Assembly: GCA_963070105.1 (NCBI GenBank)
Contig: OY718804.1
Location: 10,741,817 to 10,805,816, forward strand
Reading direction: 5' to 3'
Source: Litomosoides sigmodontis
Taxonomy: Eukaryota; Nematoda; Chromadorea; Rhabditida; Onchocercidae
Length of the DNA stretch: 64,000 nt
The notes under the pieces were generated by a model. That model saw only the letters and a program-made list of their open reading frames with translations, had not been told where the DNA came from and did not search any database. Position numbers and translations under genes: made by a program. Of this stretch, positions 26,101-39,139 are shown piece by piece. Within the stretch, counting starts at the first letter, position 1, and every line of letters begins with the position of its first letter.

Positions 26101-28325
26101 GTAACATTTCCATCTCCTGATGCTAATACTAACAACACTAATTCCAATACTGCGGGACAGATACTGTCTTCGAACAGTAGAGTCCAACAGCTCCTTTTGG
26201 AACGCTCCAGCCGATTGGCTGCTAGCGGTCTGTTGATCCGTCAGGATGGCGATGCCAGTGATATGACGGTAGTAGCTGCTTCCTCATTATCAAGTCAGGA
26301 TCGTCGATTACGGTACCGTAAACGGTCTAGTATTGCTTTGGATGGTGAAATCTCCTGTGACAGTCGTTTATTCCAGGCTCCACGTTTCATCTGCACTGTT
26401 GATTATCTGGCAAAAGCAAAACCAAAATTGGTGTTTGGAAGAAAAGGTTCGAAAGAAGGAGAGCTTAATTGGCCACGTGGTCTTGCTGCCCTAGGCGGTA
26501 ACGAATTTGCAGTGTGCGACAGTAGTAATCATCGCATTTGTGTATTTAATACAACTGGACGTTTGCTAAGGATGTTCGGAAAATATGGTACCGGTGATGC
26601 GGAATTAGATAGTGCTGCTGGAGTATGCTACGGTCGATACAAGCATCTGGTTGTTTCTGATCGTTATAATCATCGAATCATGATTTTTGATCAGAATGGA
26701 CATTGCATGAAAAAATTTGGCGGACATGGTCCATCAAACGGTCGTTTCAACAACCCGTGGGGGGTAGCGGTCGACGATATGGGAATGATCTACGTTGCGG
26801 ATAAGGTACGTGGGTACCTGAAGGCAAACAGACAAAATAATTTAGCTATAAATTTGAGCTATATCACCATCGTTAGGAGTTTCCAGGATCGTCCGGATGC
26901 AGTATACCGTGTGCTCGATGTAGCTGCACATTGTTCCACCCGACTGCACTTGTACATCTGCGCTAAAAGTGCAGCTGAGCGATAAATCTGACGTTTTTCC
27001 CACTCAAGAAACTGCAGTCAGTTAAGTCATTCTTGTAGAATCAAAAAGTAAGTGTTTGTGCTGATGCATAAAAGCGCTAGCGCAAATGCTTTTGGTGGAA
27101 TGCATGCTTGCTGCCTGAGCAGTCTATGAGACCGAACTGCTCATGTCACTCATGCTAAAGCTGTATCACAGATGCTTTCGCTGATGAGAAAGGTGGTGGT
27201 GGTACTAAAATGGACGATCCTGCGAATCACCAACTTGTAATGACTAACTGAGCTTTCATTAGTCCTCACGTCGGGGAGCTATTGGTTGGAGGATGAGGCA
27301 GTATGAAAGAAATAATTTTGTAGGATTATTTTAAGAAAGTAAACATACCGAGTGCAGGGCAGTGTTTCAGGATATCCTGAAATTATTAAGACGATTGCAG
27401 CTCACTGGGTGTTGTAAAAAAGATCAAGCTTTAAGCTTTAGGGGGTTTGAAACTTAAACCTGGTAGCATCTAGAATGTGTAACTGACGAGGAAAAAGCAA
27501 ATTCAGGACAATCATCGTGTCCAAATGTTCGATAGCAACGGACAATTTGTTGGCAAATTTGGTACAATGGGTCCAGGAACTGGCCAACTTCATCATCCAC
27601 AGTTCATTGCGGTTCATAAACGAACCCAAAATATTTATGTAACAGACAGTTCGAATCATCGAGTCTGCATCTTTGATCATAGTGGCAATTCAATCTTTCA
27701 ATTTGGTTCCGAAGGTTATCAGAATGGCCAGATGAAATTTCCACGTGGAATCGCCGTTGATGACCAGGTTTTGCCTCCAGAACCTCTCACACTACATAGT
27801 TCGAAAACCCTCTCCATCCCTCAACCTCCCATCTTCATCCAAAAAGAGCGAGCAGAGCATGTTCATTTGGGACTTTCTGAAATGTTGCTATTCCTTCATT
27901 GCTATTTACAAGGAACGTTTGACACTGCCATTGTGCCTTAAACAAAACGTAACCTTTTAGGAAATGAGAAATCCTTCAGTAGTTGCTTGGTAGCAGTATG
28001 GCGGCCTCGTGCGCGGTTAATACTGACCAAATGCGAAGCTTTCTCCACCAGTGAATGCCTCCAATCCTCGAGGGCTCTCCTTTGCTCGAAAGCGGGGAAG
28101 TCAAATTCGCAGGTGTTTGAAAACCAATTCTTTCAGGGTTTCATCATTGTAGCTGACAGTGGCAACAATCGCGTGCAAATTTTCTATCCGAATGGTCGTT
28201 ACATGCATAGCTTCGGTGCGTGGGGAAATGCACCGGGACAACTGAAAGGTGTTGAAGCGGTTGCACTCATCGATACCACAATTGTTGTTTCCGATCGTGA
28301 AAATCATCGTATACAGTTGTTCTAG
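20129..28325 (+). CDS. nhl-1: NHL-1-like TRIM-NHL RING-finger protein
   Basis: Exons: 20129-20313, 21733-21960, 22657-22798, 23090-23185, 23424-23574, 23810-23922, 24577-26805, 27507-27767, 28137-28325; 1,197 residues. Order: C3HC4 RING at about residues 54-94 (CPICLDRY, then CHHTFCLPC, then CPEC); B-box-like zinc motif at about 144-172 (CKICDEKA, then CAHCEKRACSDC); coiled coil at about 175-300; a roughly 600-residue Ser/Asn/Thr-rich, probably disordered linker; and six NHL repeats at about 920-1197 forming a beta-propeller (each ending like NHRVQMF after FG-G-G). Family members are E3 ubiquitin ligases and/or RNA-binding regulators. RING, B-box and coiled-coil order matches C. elegans NHL-1, a relative of Drosophila thin and TRIM32, although this protein is longer. 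The donor at 26806 and acceptor at 27506 split NHL repeat 3. Direct substrates cannot be told from sequence. Confidence 0.92.
20314..21732 (+). other. intron 1 of nhl-1 (1.4 kb)
   Basis: This intron splits the RING finger between its first and second zinc-ligand pairs. No additional coding exon was recognised; the open frame at 21358-21618 shows no family resemblance. Confidence 0.7.
27116..27143. repeat. small inverted repeat in nhl-1 intron 7
   Basis: TGAGCAGT at 27116-27123 pairs perfectly with ACTGCTCA at 27136-27143 across a 12-nt loop. The stem bases recur in the longer hairpin at 43326-43389. Confidence 0.6.
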
Positions 28326-30959
28326 TCACTTTTCTCTGCTTTTTTTTTCTTGAAACTTTCCATATTTATGATGATTAATTAACTGATTGATCAATTAATT
28401 GATATCTCGACACTTCGTTTAAACAAGCCAGAAAATTACACCACTAATATTACACGGCGAGTTTAAAAATGAGATGTCTGATTTGTGGCGCACTTCGATT
28501 GCATGAGACATGTGCATGAGACACGATCAGCTGAGACTAACATTAAGTTGTAAAAGTGCTGAAGTTGAAGCGCATCCTTATGCCGCTCTCAGTACGTTCC
28601 AATTTTCACTCATTTCATTTTACCAATTATTTCGCTGGGAAATTGCAAGCAAAAGTGTTTTGATGTATAAGTTCATCTCATCGCCGTTGCTCAAACGTTC
28701 ATCCACACTTCTTTGGTGAAGAGCAGCTATGAAGTAGATAAACCTAGTAGGCAATAAGCTGAAACAGTTATCTTTCCAGGAGAGTAATGTTAGGAGGACG
28801 GAAGTTTGTCCGGATCAGCTCATCAGGAATACACAAATTTAGTTGCTCAATACAACTGTCCTGCTGATTCTTACGAAGAGCACTTCTCTTCCGACAGAAT
28901 CGAAGTCCGACCTGAATTGGATGGATCATAGTAGCTAAATATAAATTTGCATTTGCACTGTTTTGCTGTAGAAATTCAGTTGTTGAATTGAGGAATGAAA
29001 GACATAAGAAATAAATGAAATTGAATTTGCGTTACTTTTTGGATGAAAGTGGCAAGAATTAAGACTGAAATATCATTGCAATTTTCGCTGATAATCAGAT
29101 TGCTTTTCACCCCTGACCAATTAATTAATCATCTAATTCTCAAAGGGAGCTGCATCGCTGAACCTGAACCGAATGCTGGCATTGTGGCTAACGATGCAAC
29201 ATCAATAGCGACTTCTCAATCAGTTTTAGTAATCTCAAATGAGAAGCAAAAATTCGTTCGCTCTCTGTCCCCATGTATGGCCATTGAATATCCAATAAGT
29301 GGTTAATTAAATGAAATTTATGGGCCATTTGTATTACGGAAATGAAAGATTCGGTGGGAATAATCCTGTTGTACACTAGTTTTGAAGTTTAAATTTAGAA
29401 ACTCTTCGATATTTCCGATTGTTTCTATAATGACATAAACACAAAAAACTATACAATCGAGTGTTTTTTTTAAACTGTAAATTGAACTGCGGAAGTCCCA
29501 ACAGAGAACGTAATTAAACAGAACTAAATAAATATCTTCTTAAAATCAATAAGTAAAGCAAATGGACTCCTTCTTGATCAAATAAAGCCCAAAATCCGGT
29601 TTAATAAAAGAATAGTTTATGAAGACATCTGGCAAGCGCGCTTTCCCGCTTCTTTAATAGAATTAAGTTTGATTAGCTCAAAATAAACAAAAAATTTGAA
29701 ATGTGTGTGAAGTTTATTAGTAAATAGCACTTCACAGGTGACGCAATGGCTTATTTAGAAAAAATTTTAGAAAAAAATGTTCTTTAGAATAAAGGAAAAT
29801 AGATAACTAACTTCCAATAAGTAGAAACATGTGTACTTTACCTTACCTAGAAAAGTTTTAAGTTTTTTCGAGTAACATTAAATTGCTTCAATAAAGAAAA
29901 TAGGTCGACGTATAAAAGGAATCATCGTATGATCCACAGTGGTATTTTAGCCATTATTGGTGAGGGCGTTTTGAGAGAAATGACCAAGAGGTAGTCAAGG
30001 TATAACAGAGGTTATCTGAAAATGACTGACCTTGCAACAGCGAATTTCACAAAGCTAGCAAAACCATCTATCTACGAAAGCCTAAATTAACTAGGTAGTT
30101 AATTAATGATAAAAGTTATACAAGATCATTCCTTCCTTCCTTACATCCTCTTCTTTTTCGATTTGCCACTTTCTATTAAGTAAATGAAAGTCTTGAAATT
30201 CCCGTCTTTCGCTTTTTTCCTAATCGTACCCATTGGCAAAGGAAAACGACGCTTTTATCTATGCCAGAAATTTTTTTCCCCAATTTGCTTCTTATAAGCA
30301 AACTCTGCGGAAGGAATTGAAAGACGTAAGCACAGTGATCACAATTCATGTCCTCAAATTTATTATAAAACAGAAAATTAACGAACAATTTATATCATTT
30401 ATCATTATGGTAAATTATTGAATAAGAGAGATGAGAGGGAGCAAGTGCGCATAGTGCAGTAAATTATCTTTCGCTACAAGCAGTACCATGAGAATAGTAG
30501 TAAGTCAAAAAAAGGAAATTATACTTTTTATTTGAATTTCAATCGAACACATGGAAAGATAAAGGGACAGTTGTAATGTGCAGGTCAGCAGGAAAGCCTT
30601 GAAGCTTGTCATTTACGCTGCGCAGCTACAAGTAACGCAAGGTCCAGAGTGTTCGTGAGCAATTCATGATTATTCAAATTCCTTTTTTTGAAAACTGGAA
30701 ATGTCGATTTCGCATGGAAAGAAAGAGTAATATCAAACGGTTGTTGTTAACAGCAGACGACAATTCAATGTTCAGCTTCAACGGTAGCATTTACAAAATT
30801 CAACTACTTTTCAGTTAATGAATAAATTAAAATGAAGACCTAAAATGTTGAAAATTGAAAATAAAGAAAATTACATTTGCAGAAATGCATATATACCTTC
30901 AGTGAGAAGGCATTATTGTTATTTATCATTACTGACACCAAACAGGATCCAAATATTGT
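28326..30959. other. convergent intergenic region, nhl-1 and ETS gene
   Basis: About 2.6 kb between two convergent genes. It must contain both 3' untranslated regions. AATAAA-type signals occur on both strands, for example plus-strand 29010-29015 and the complement at 30527-30532. No gene was recognised in it; the short open frames at 28.5-29.4 and 30.2-30.4 kb have no family resemblance. Confidence 0.6.
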
Positions 30960-33900
30960 TCAGTCCTGCGACATATCTGCGACAACTTTCCCCTTACTGA
31001 AATTTAAACAGGCGTTTTCCTTCTTCATCTGCCTTCTATTACGGCTACAATTACTGCTGCCATTCACAGTGATGTGTTGCTGATCATCATAGAATTCCTC
31101 AAATACCTTTAAAATAAAAATGCTTTCAAGACTGATATAAAATTGCTTAACAATCGATCAATTAAACTTCATAGCCAATGCATAGCACAATTATCTCAAC
31201 GTCGAAATTTGACGCATTAGAAGTATTTAAAGAAATATTCTCTTCTCTCTTACATTTTCTTTCTTTCTTGTCGGAGAAGGTAAGATTTATGCACCACACA
31301 AGCGTTGAATAGCTAAATAAAATAAGCTTAATAGAAATTAAAATGGAATGAAAAATGCTGTACCACACCTCCTTAGGCACATCCATAAACTGATAAACAA
31401 GTCGCTGACCATCCACCTTTTGTAATATTCCACGCTGATAGTAATATCTCAAAAAGTAATAATAAATAATATTTCGTCAAAAATAATGGACTCGAGTCGA
31501 TGTGTGTGTGTGTGTGTGTGTGTGTGCTTTTTAGAACAATTTGACACTAATAAAGTCACAATGTGCGATGAAAGTGAGAGTTGAAAAGTAAGAATTTTCG
31601 GAAGGATTATCAGTGCTAACATCACTGCTGTCTCTTAACGACAAATTTCTAAAATCAAAACCTTATTCTGTTATATATTTCTCAGATATACACAATGAAT
31701 AAGAATGCAGTGATACCTCAGGGCTCGACCCATTGTCTCATAATTCATTCCTGGCTTATTCTTGTGCAAACCCCAAAGACGTGACACAGCCTTCGAATCG
31801 ACCAATTTAAAAATTCCTTTACTATGATCCAACCATTTGATATATTTAGGTGAATATTCCTTGTTTTGTAACAAACGCAACAAAAATTCCCATAAATAAT
31901 TCACTTGTCCTGAAAAGCACAATTGAAAAATTCAAAAAATTTATATAAGCCTATCTGAAAATTATACACATTTATATAAGCCTATCTGATTCATCGTACT
32001 CATCACGCTGCTCCGTGGTTGATGAGTGCAGTGAAGTTATTCGGTAGCGGTAGCGGTGTCTAAAACTCTAAAATCAACTGAGACTGATAGTGGAAACAAA
32101 CTCTCTGAGATTGGAAAAGATGCAAAAAGAGGACAACCTTCGCGACTTTTGCGCCTTCCACTGACAGAATGATGAGGCATCAATGATGTGCGTTCATTAT
32201 ACCGACGGCTCATAAACATTCGCGCTGTTTGCGACGAATATGGTGAACAGAAGAGTGGATTAGGAATTGATACTGTTGAAGGTGTACCTAAAGATAACGA
32301 TCCGATGAATTTTCCCAAAATTTAGAAATTTATTTTTGTACGTTCCATAAGGTGTACTAAGTTATTTTTTTTTATGAAAAAGTAAATTTACCGATAACAC
32401 CAAAAATAAAGCACAAAAATTAATCGTTGAGAGCGTGAAAAAGATAGAATGATGAGATCAAAGAATTGCGTAAAATGATTAATTTATCATTTCTAATATA
32501 AAACAGTTTGTAAAGGAAAAAAAGAGATACCGGGATGAGACAGAGTTGGTCCATGTAAATTAGTACACAACGCATGCTGTAATGCGGAATGATAAACATG
32601 TGTTGATAATCGAGGTGATAACGTGGCAGTGTTCGTAATCGATCCACCTTTCATGCAATCGGTAAAGTCAGTTGGATTGAAGTCGATATGAGACCAATTT
32701 GTTGTCGCCAACGCTGCTGTTGGTTGACAAAAAGGTGTTGTTGACAGCCACGGTGATAGAACTCGAGCATCTACAAATAAAACACATTTGAAACTTTAAA
32801 ATTTACAATAAAGTGGAGAATAACGATAATTTTCAAGATATTTCGACAAAAGAGAAATGTATTTTTCATTTCATCATCTATTCTATAAGAGAAAGTTGAA
32901 GAGACGCTTGAATGTTAACTTCCTTCCGAGCATCACTCAATTCTCTCCCTCCATGTTCACGTCCACACACAGACGCCATTAAAAGTGTGAAATTGCGAAG
33001 GATAAATTTGAAGAATTCGCAGATATTCCAATACTTTCACGTGACTTTTTCACGTGCTAATGCTATCCTCCAGTAACTTCCAACCAATTCAACTGAGAGG
33101 CGCATATTGAAATAGAAGATGTTGTACTGATCAGAAACAAAATGTGGTGTCATTAGGCAATATTCTCATGCGTTCGTTTTTCTTTCTTTGCATATTTTTG
33201 CTAACTGTGCTTGCAAAACTAATCTGTCTTTTCAATTCCAAAAGCAAACACCACCGTAAGCATTAAGCTTTTTCTTCCAATCACTTCCAATCCTTCGCTA
33301 TTTCACATCCGTCAAAAAATGTTCAAATAATTTCACATACATCACTGAAGGCAGTGTCATCAAAACTTGTCCTCCCTTTTTCACTTTCGAAAAGAAAACT
33401 TTCCCTCACGTTTTTAATAAGAAATCATAATTTCAGAAGTGAAATAGACCCAATCAGAATTAAACTATAATTTCCGCCATCGGTCTGTGTGGAAATGGAG
33501 CAGCGTGTTGAAAAAATTCTCACACCCATGAATTAGAAATAATTCTTCCTCATTTCCCTCCCGATTTCCTTTTTTAAAAACTTTTCCCTTAATCTCGATA
33601 TTTTAATGATATAAAATAAATTATTAGTTTTAAAGAGATCGCTGAAAAAGAAATTTTTTGAAAAGTCGACTAAATGCGATGAGACTGATTATCTTTTTTT
33701 TTTCTTCACTTTTCTGTCTGATGTTTCACTCATCTTTAGAAGTTAATTTAAAAAATTTCTGAGCAATTTTAAAATTGCACTTTAGACACATTCATTTTTT
33801 CCATTGGATGATATTGACAGCCTTGATCCTCCGAAAAAAATCCTTAGAATTTGTTGCTAACAGATCAGCATTAATGAAAATAAACATTCCTCATTCATGA

Positions 33901-36900
33901 TATGAAATATTCTAGAATTTTCATCTAATAATTTGCACTAAATATGTTCAGTTTTTTTTCCTGATTGTCTATCTGAATGTGTCAGTCTGTACTGCACAAC
34001 GTTGAAGTTAAAAGTTGATGGGAAATCCAGAATACGTAAAAAGAGGGAATAAAAAGAGGAAAAAGAGCGGCTCATGTGAGAAAGAGATTTAACAATTCAA
34101 ATGCGAAAATGATGATGATGATGATGATGACGACGACGACGATGAGAAGGACTTTTGTTGAGGAAGTTTGATGGGATAAATGTATTACGGATGGTATGCT
34201 GGAAGAAATTAGTGAGACGAAGGAGGATGACGGAGAAGATCCGTAAAAACGAAAATAATCAATAAACAGTATTCATATTATTACCCGGAAAATGCATGCA
34301 TGCATGCATGAGTGGATTTTTCACACTAAGGAAATTTAATAAATGATGAAAAATTATCAGGTTAGAAAAATATAGAGAAGTGTCAATAAGATCATTATTA
34401 ATACATACCATCACCGATTGTCATCCAATTCAGGATGAATGAGATCGATAGATTTGGATGGAAAGAGCAGGAAGGGGAATAGTTAAGACGTCATTGTTTC
34501 CGTACGCTTCATTAACTGAACGGTATGATGATTTTTCTTTCATTTTTCTTCTTTTTTCAAACCAAACAATATTCTCAAGCGTTTAAATGCCTTGAAAAAT
34601 AATTCACATTTTTTAAAAAAGAAATTGGTCCTAAATTATAAACGGGCATGGTAACCGGAAAGATTGAAACGAAGAAATTTGATAGATACTTTTACATTTG
34701 TATACTTCACATTTCAATATTTTGAGTGCCAACATTTTCTAATTTAGTTTTTATAGGTCAAATTGACTGGCTCAGTTGAACTAAAAGGAATGATTGAAAG
34801 ATTAAATGGCAATTTCTCAAATTTGCATTAAATCATTAAGAGAGCATTATTTTCAGACTTTCAGTGAATTAATGTGTCCGTTATAGAGCAACATATTTTT
34901 GTCGGATATTATTAGTTTTAAACGAAGTCCGATGGAGGAATGAAATATTTTCAACTTAGTTTGTCCAGCAGCTCCGTCCTAACAACTGACAAATTTGTTC
35001 ATTTATTTCTTACGATCGAAAGATAATTAATGAGTTCTAATTTGACAAATGGAAACGATAAATTAATATGAAAATTTAAAAATATTGCTTCCCTTCCATT
35101 CATGGTCATCATTCTTACAATCAATTCACTTCATCACAAAATGATATTAGACATCATCTCAGTTCTAAAATCAAACGTTTGTCCCGAAAAAGTTCAATGT
35201 GAGCACATTGTAATGGCACGTCTGGAGAAGTCATCCAATAGTTTAGTTCTACGGGGAAAAAGGAACAAGGCACGAGAATCTGCAACGGCATTCCTCACTA
35301 CAGATAATGAAAACAAGGTCAATCGGTCAATGTTAAAACATTGGATAGGCCTTGCGCCTTACTGTACTGCCTGTTACCATTACACGGATGGGATAAGATG
35401 GTAGCAGCAACACCGCTGATACTCGTTCCCTATTTTCCATAATTATTACCCAAGAAAATAATTGAAAATTATGTTCCAAAACTCCAGCGACCCTTGCCAC
35501 AGGATTTTAGAAGTTGACCTAATTACATGATGGATATTTAAAAAGCGCCGCTATATATCACATACGTGGACGACGTCGTACAGATATAGTAAAAATTATT
35601 ATGAAGAATTGCCAGGCGGTAGTGTCAGCAGAAAGTAACCATAAAAAGGATGTGGAATACAGAATTTTGGCAGTTATGTGCGTTGATAAGTGAAAAATCC
35701 TTCCAAGCAAAATATGCAAGTACTTTTGAACAGAAGTGATCAAAGATAAGACTGACGCAAACTCTTTGATGATTAAAGCCAAGGATCAATAAAACGTCAG
35801 CATACTATTCTCTCTCGTTTGCGTGATATTTATTCAAACGCGACACTTCACACTTCATTTCTGTCTTTCCCCTATTTTTCTCTTTCTCATGTCACTCCGC
35901 TACCGCAAAAAATAATTTAATGATGTTTAGTAATGAGAGCAATAGCAATTATCATATCAGAAATTGTCACCGACACGACTGTCTCATCTATCATTATCAC
36001 TGAAAAAGCACAGAGCGGATCGTTAAATGAATGCCGCTGCTTGCTTCTATTATTACCTTTGTTTAGATAATTTCAAAACTTTTTCTTCTTATTCGTGCAA
36101 ATTATAGGTGTTTAATAGAACATATCGATGATAATTTTGAAGCCACAAGAGAATTTTCAGGAAAGAAGAGAGAGGGAGAAAGAGAAACAACGAGAAACAA
36201 AGAGGCAGAGGAATGTTCGAGGAAAAGATATGTCATTTCTAAGATTGCATCGATAAACATCCAACAATACAATTTACCCGAAAAAAACCGAAAACCACAT
36301 TTTCCTCCATTTCATTGCCTTGCTTTCTCTCCTTTTTTCCTTCGAAAAGACAAATTCACAGCTTCCTCAAATGATCCTTCAACAATGACGACAATAACAA
36401 GTATTGTGCTTTTCAGGATTTCGATCACAATTAGAGCAAGTAGGAATGAGGGAAGGGAAGAGCGAAGGGTAAGCGACTTTCGCCAAGCGGAAATCTTAGA
36501 CTTCTTCTCTTAATTCTTCTCCTAATTGCTGACCAGAAAAAAATTTAATTTGACGATAATTTTCCATCAGAAGAGGCACTTTATTTTGTCCAAACTCATT
36601 TTCCGTCTTTTTTATATGCTTATTTAAGGCAGAAGCTACCTGACTTAGTGTACTAAATTACATCATTCTGCTTATTCCTTTCTCCACTACCGTAGTGTAT
36701 CAGAGCTCTAGACCTCGCAAATAGCTGATGACCCTACAGGATACAGATTACCCAAATTTCTCATAAATTCAATTTATCCTGTGGAAATTTACAAAAAAGA
36801 ACTCTAGGTGTGACCGTTCACTATTGTGATTATTATTGTTGATAAGTAATAATCATTGTTATTACTGTTCATTATTGTTTTCCTCCCTTGTGTGGGAAGA

Positions 36901-39139
36901 GAAGGAATGCCATGTGTGCAATTTAAAGTGCACATAATATATATGTACATATTTTAATGCGAAAATTATTACGAACAGCTTTACTTAAATTTTAAAAATT
37001 CCCTCTTTTTTTGAGACTCACGAAGGAAAACCTGTATTTCTCAGTGCGTTCCACACATCAACCCCAATCGTCTCCTTACTCTCTCCACAACGTCTCTAAC
37101 CGGAAGAAAGGAATTGAAGATATAGGAGGAGAATGACTAATTTTTTGATGAGTTTGTCATACATTTGCATAGTTTAGCGTGGAAACCGGAACAGTTTAAG
37201 AGAAATCAAAAGTGCAAAACAACACAACACGGAAGCGATGCTTTCAAAGGATGCATAGCACAAAAGAACTGCCTTCGCCTATCGGAGGGCTTTATTTCAG
37301 GGTGAATGAAAGAATCGAAATCAAAACTCCAACCTCGGAGCCATTGCCATGCAGCTAAAACTGACGGTGATGTTGACTGTTCAATGGTTGGGAAATGTGA
37401 CGGCTGCGGCGGAAATGTCGGTGGAGTTTCAGACTGCGATGTGGAAGCGACATCATCGCTATTAGCAATGCCAGCAGAAGGACCGAAGTTCAGCGTTCTT
37501 CCATTTTCTTGCATAATTCGTTGCTTAGCTAACAATTTATGAAGTAACACCAAATTCTCGTGCAATGAAGACGATGCTGATTTCGGTTGCTGTAAACATG
37601 ACAAATGTTTCTGAAACACTTGAAAATTAATTACGAGAATTTCAATAAAAATTTCATTGAAATCTGTTGAAATACAGAAGTTCAACATGAACCTAAGTTA
37701 GAAATAATGTTCACTTCACATATTTTGAGCATAACTTTTTCAACATCTAATCAAGTGAAGGAATTCAAAGAAATATGAAGGAACGATACTCATACATTAT
37801 ATCATATTTCCAGTTTCATCCCTTCATTTCCTCAGAATTTTCCGTTTCTCAACAAATTCTCTCCACCAAACTGATAGCAAAAATGAGGGGAAAATTATTT
37901 TTTTTAAAGATTTTTAATAATTTTAGAAGAAAATTTGGTAGAAATATACACAAAATTAGGTGTGTCACACGTATGCATATATATATATATATATTTCATA
38001 TTGAAATGCAAGTAAATCTTAAAGAAGAATGATTAGAGTTTCGAAATCTCATTTTTATCTCACATTTCTACTTGTTTTATGCCCTAATGAACGGTTGAAA
38101 ATTCGGTTGAAAAATAAAAATGAGTCAAGCAAATTAGGGAAAAATCTGAAATAAATTTATAATTTTAACCCTCAAAGCTGCTAAAAATTAAAATTTCTAA
38201 CGAAAAAACACACTGGTATTTGCTTCACTCGGAAATGATAAGGCAGGGACAAGTAAGAGCGCCAAACAATACTACCTGATCAGGAAGTAACGAAGAAGTG
38301 GACCGTAGACATGTGGGCGCAGATGTACGCCGTGCCGAATTCGGATATCGAGCTCGTGGTCGTTCAATTCGCGGTCTTTTCTCTTCCAGTACTCCATTTT
38401 GATTACCCAGATTATTGTCATTGTTATCACAATTATTGCTATGTATTCCTAGATCATCGCCACTGAATGGAATGATAGGATCTAGAATTTTTGAATTTTG
38501 CAAAATCAATGTCGGGACTGTTGCATGTGCTGCTGAACGTCGATGTTGTTGTCGGACAAAAGAGGAAGAACACAGTGATGATATCAAGTGCTTTGCTTTC
38601 TCTTGAAAACTTTCCGGATCTTCTTTCTCCACTTTCGGAATTTCCTCCCGGCTACTGTTTACTGAACTCGAATTAACGCTGTCATCCGACGAACCCACAA
38701 AAGCATGATTTCGTCTGGACATTCCAATTGGTACTGCAGAAAGATGGTGGTCAAGTGATGGAAATTCCGAACAATCGAAATCCGGCATGGCTGTTGTCGC
38801 TGTTACCTGCTCTTTTTGTCCATCAGCAAAATGCCGCTTAATTGTAGTACTTGATGACTTCACATCGCCATCATCATCCTCCTCTTCCTCTTTTTTTGCT
38901 TTTTTCAACGACCTCCTTTTACTGTCACTGCTAATATGATCATTACCATTGCTATCATCGCTTTCAATGTTATCACCATTATCGCTGTCTGTCACACCGT
39001 CCATTTTCTTCACCGCTTCTGTTTCACAGGTGTCCGGATGATGGTGTAGGTGAAGAGGAAGTGGAGAATCGAAACTTAAGTCACAATAACATTTTAAGAG
39101 ATTTGTAGGTGGTTGCAGTATAGGCTTTTCTACTTCCAT
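30960..39139 (-). CDS. ETS-domain transcription factor, ELF/E74 subfamily
   Basis: Exons, in transcription order: 39139-38276, 37610-37334 (or from 37589, same frame), 32770-32531, 32287-32138, 31909-31717, 31447-31369, 31106-30960; 649 residues. The ETS domain, a winged helix-turn-helix that binds GGAA cores, lies at about residues 513-595. It starts [20 protein letters not shown], contains [20 protein letters not shown] and the recognition-helix segment [17 protein letters not shown], and ends [11 protein letters not shown]. The [13 protein letters not shown] and [14 protein letters not shown] pieces point to ELF1/2/4 and E74 rather than ELK or ETS1. An intron interrupts the domain inside the Arg codon of GRALR. 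Upstream is about 500 residues of low complexity, with a basic-acidic patch ([18 protein letters not shown]) that may include a nuclear signal. No SAM/Pointed domain was seen. The splice acceptor before exon 6 is GAG rather than CAG/TAG. Confidence 0.9.
31501..31526. repeat. TG dinucleotide repeat, 13 units
   Basis: Perfect TG run in the intron between the two ETS-domain exons. Confidence 0.97.
31939..31989. repeat. 31-bp tandem duplication, partial second copy
   Basis: ATTTATATAAGCCTATCTGA occurs at 31939-31958 and again, identical, at 31970-31989. The period is 31 bp. It lies near the 3' end of an intron of the ETS gene. Confidence 0.9.
34109..34144. repeat. GAT/GAC trinucleotide repeat
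   Basis: About seven GAT units followed by about four GAC units, in intron 2 of the ETS gene. The interrupted pattern suggests a C/T change spread through part of the array. Confidence 0.9.
34292..34310. repeat. ATGC tetranucleotide repeat
   Basis: About four and a half units of self-complementary ATGC, in intron 2 of the ETS gene. Confidence 0.9.
37977..37994. repeat. AT dinucleotide repeat, 9 units
   Basis: In intron 1 of the ETS gene. Confidence 0.95.

Larger units (their letters stand above)
32771..37333 (-). other. intron 2 of the ETS gene (4.6 kb)
   Basis: The longest intron in the window. It holds several simple repeats and two CACGTG E-boxes 13 bp apart (33038 and 33051), but no recognisable exon. 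Open frames at 35102-35404 (plus) and 35558-35782 (minus) lack family resemblance. Its size and position make it a candidate for intronic regulatory elements or an internal promoter for a shorter ETS isoform. Confidence 0.6.

Noticed and set aside
27164..27186. TATCACAG start resembling the miR-2 family in nhl-1 intron 7
   Set aside because: No adequate opposing arm was found within about 80 bases on either side.
28996..29005. TGAAAGACAT, identical to the start of miR-71
   Set aside because: The match ends after ten bases and no flanking sequence pairs with it to form a hairpin.
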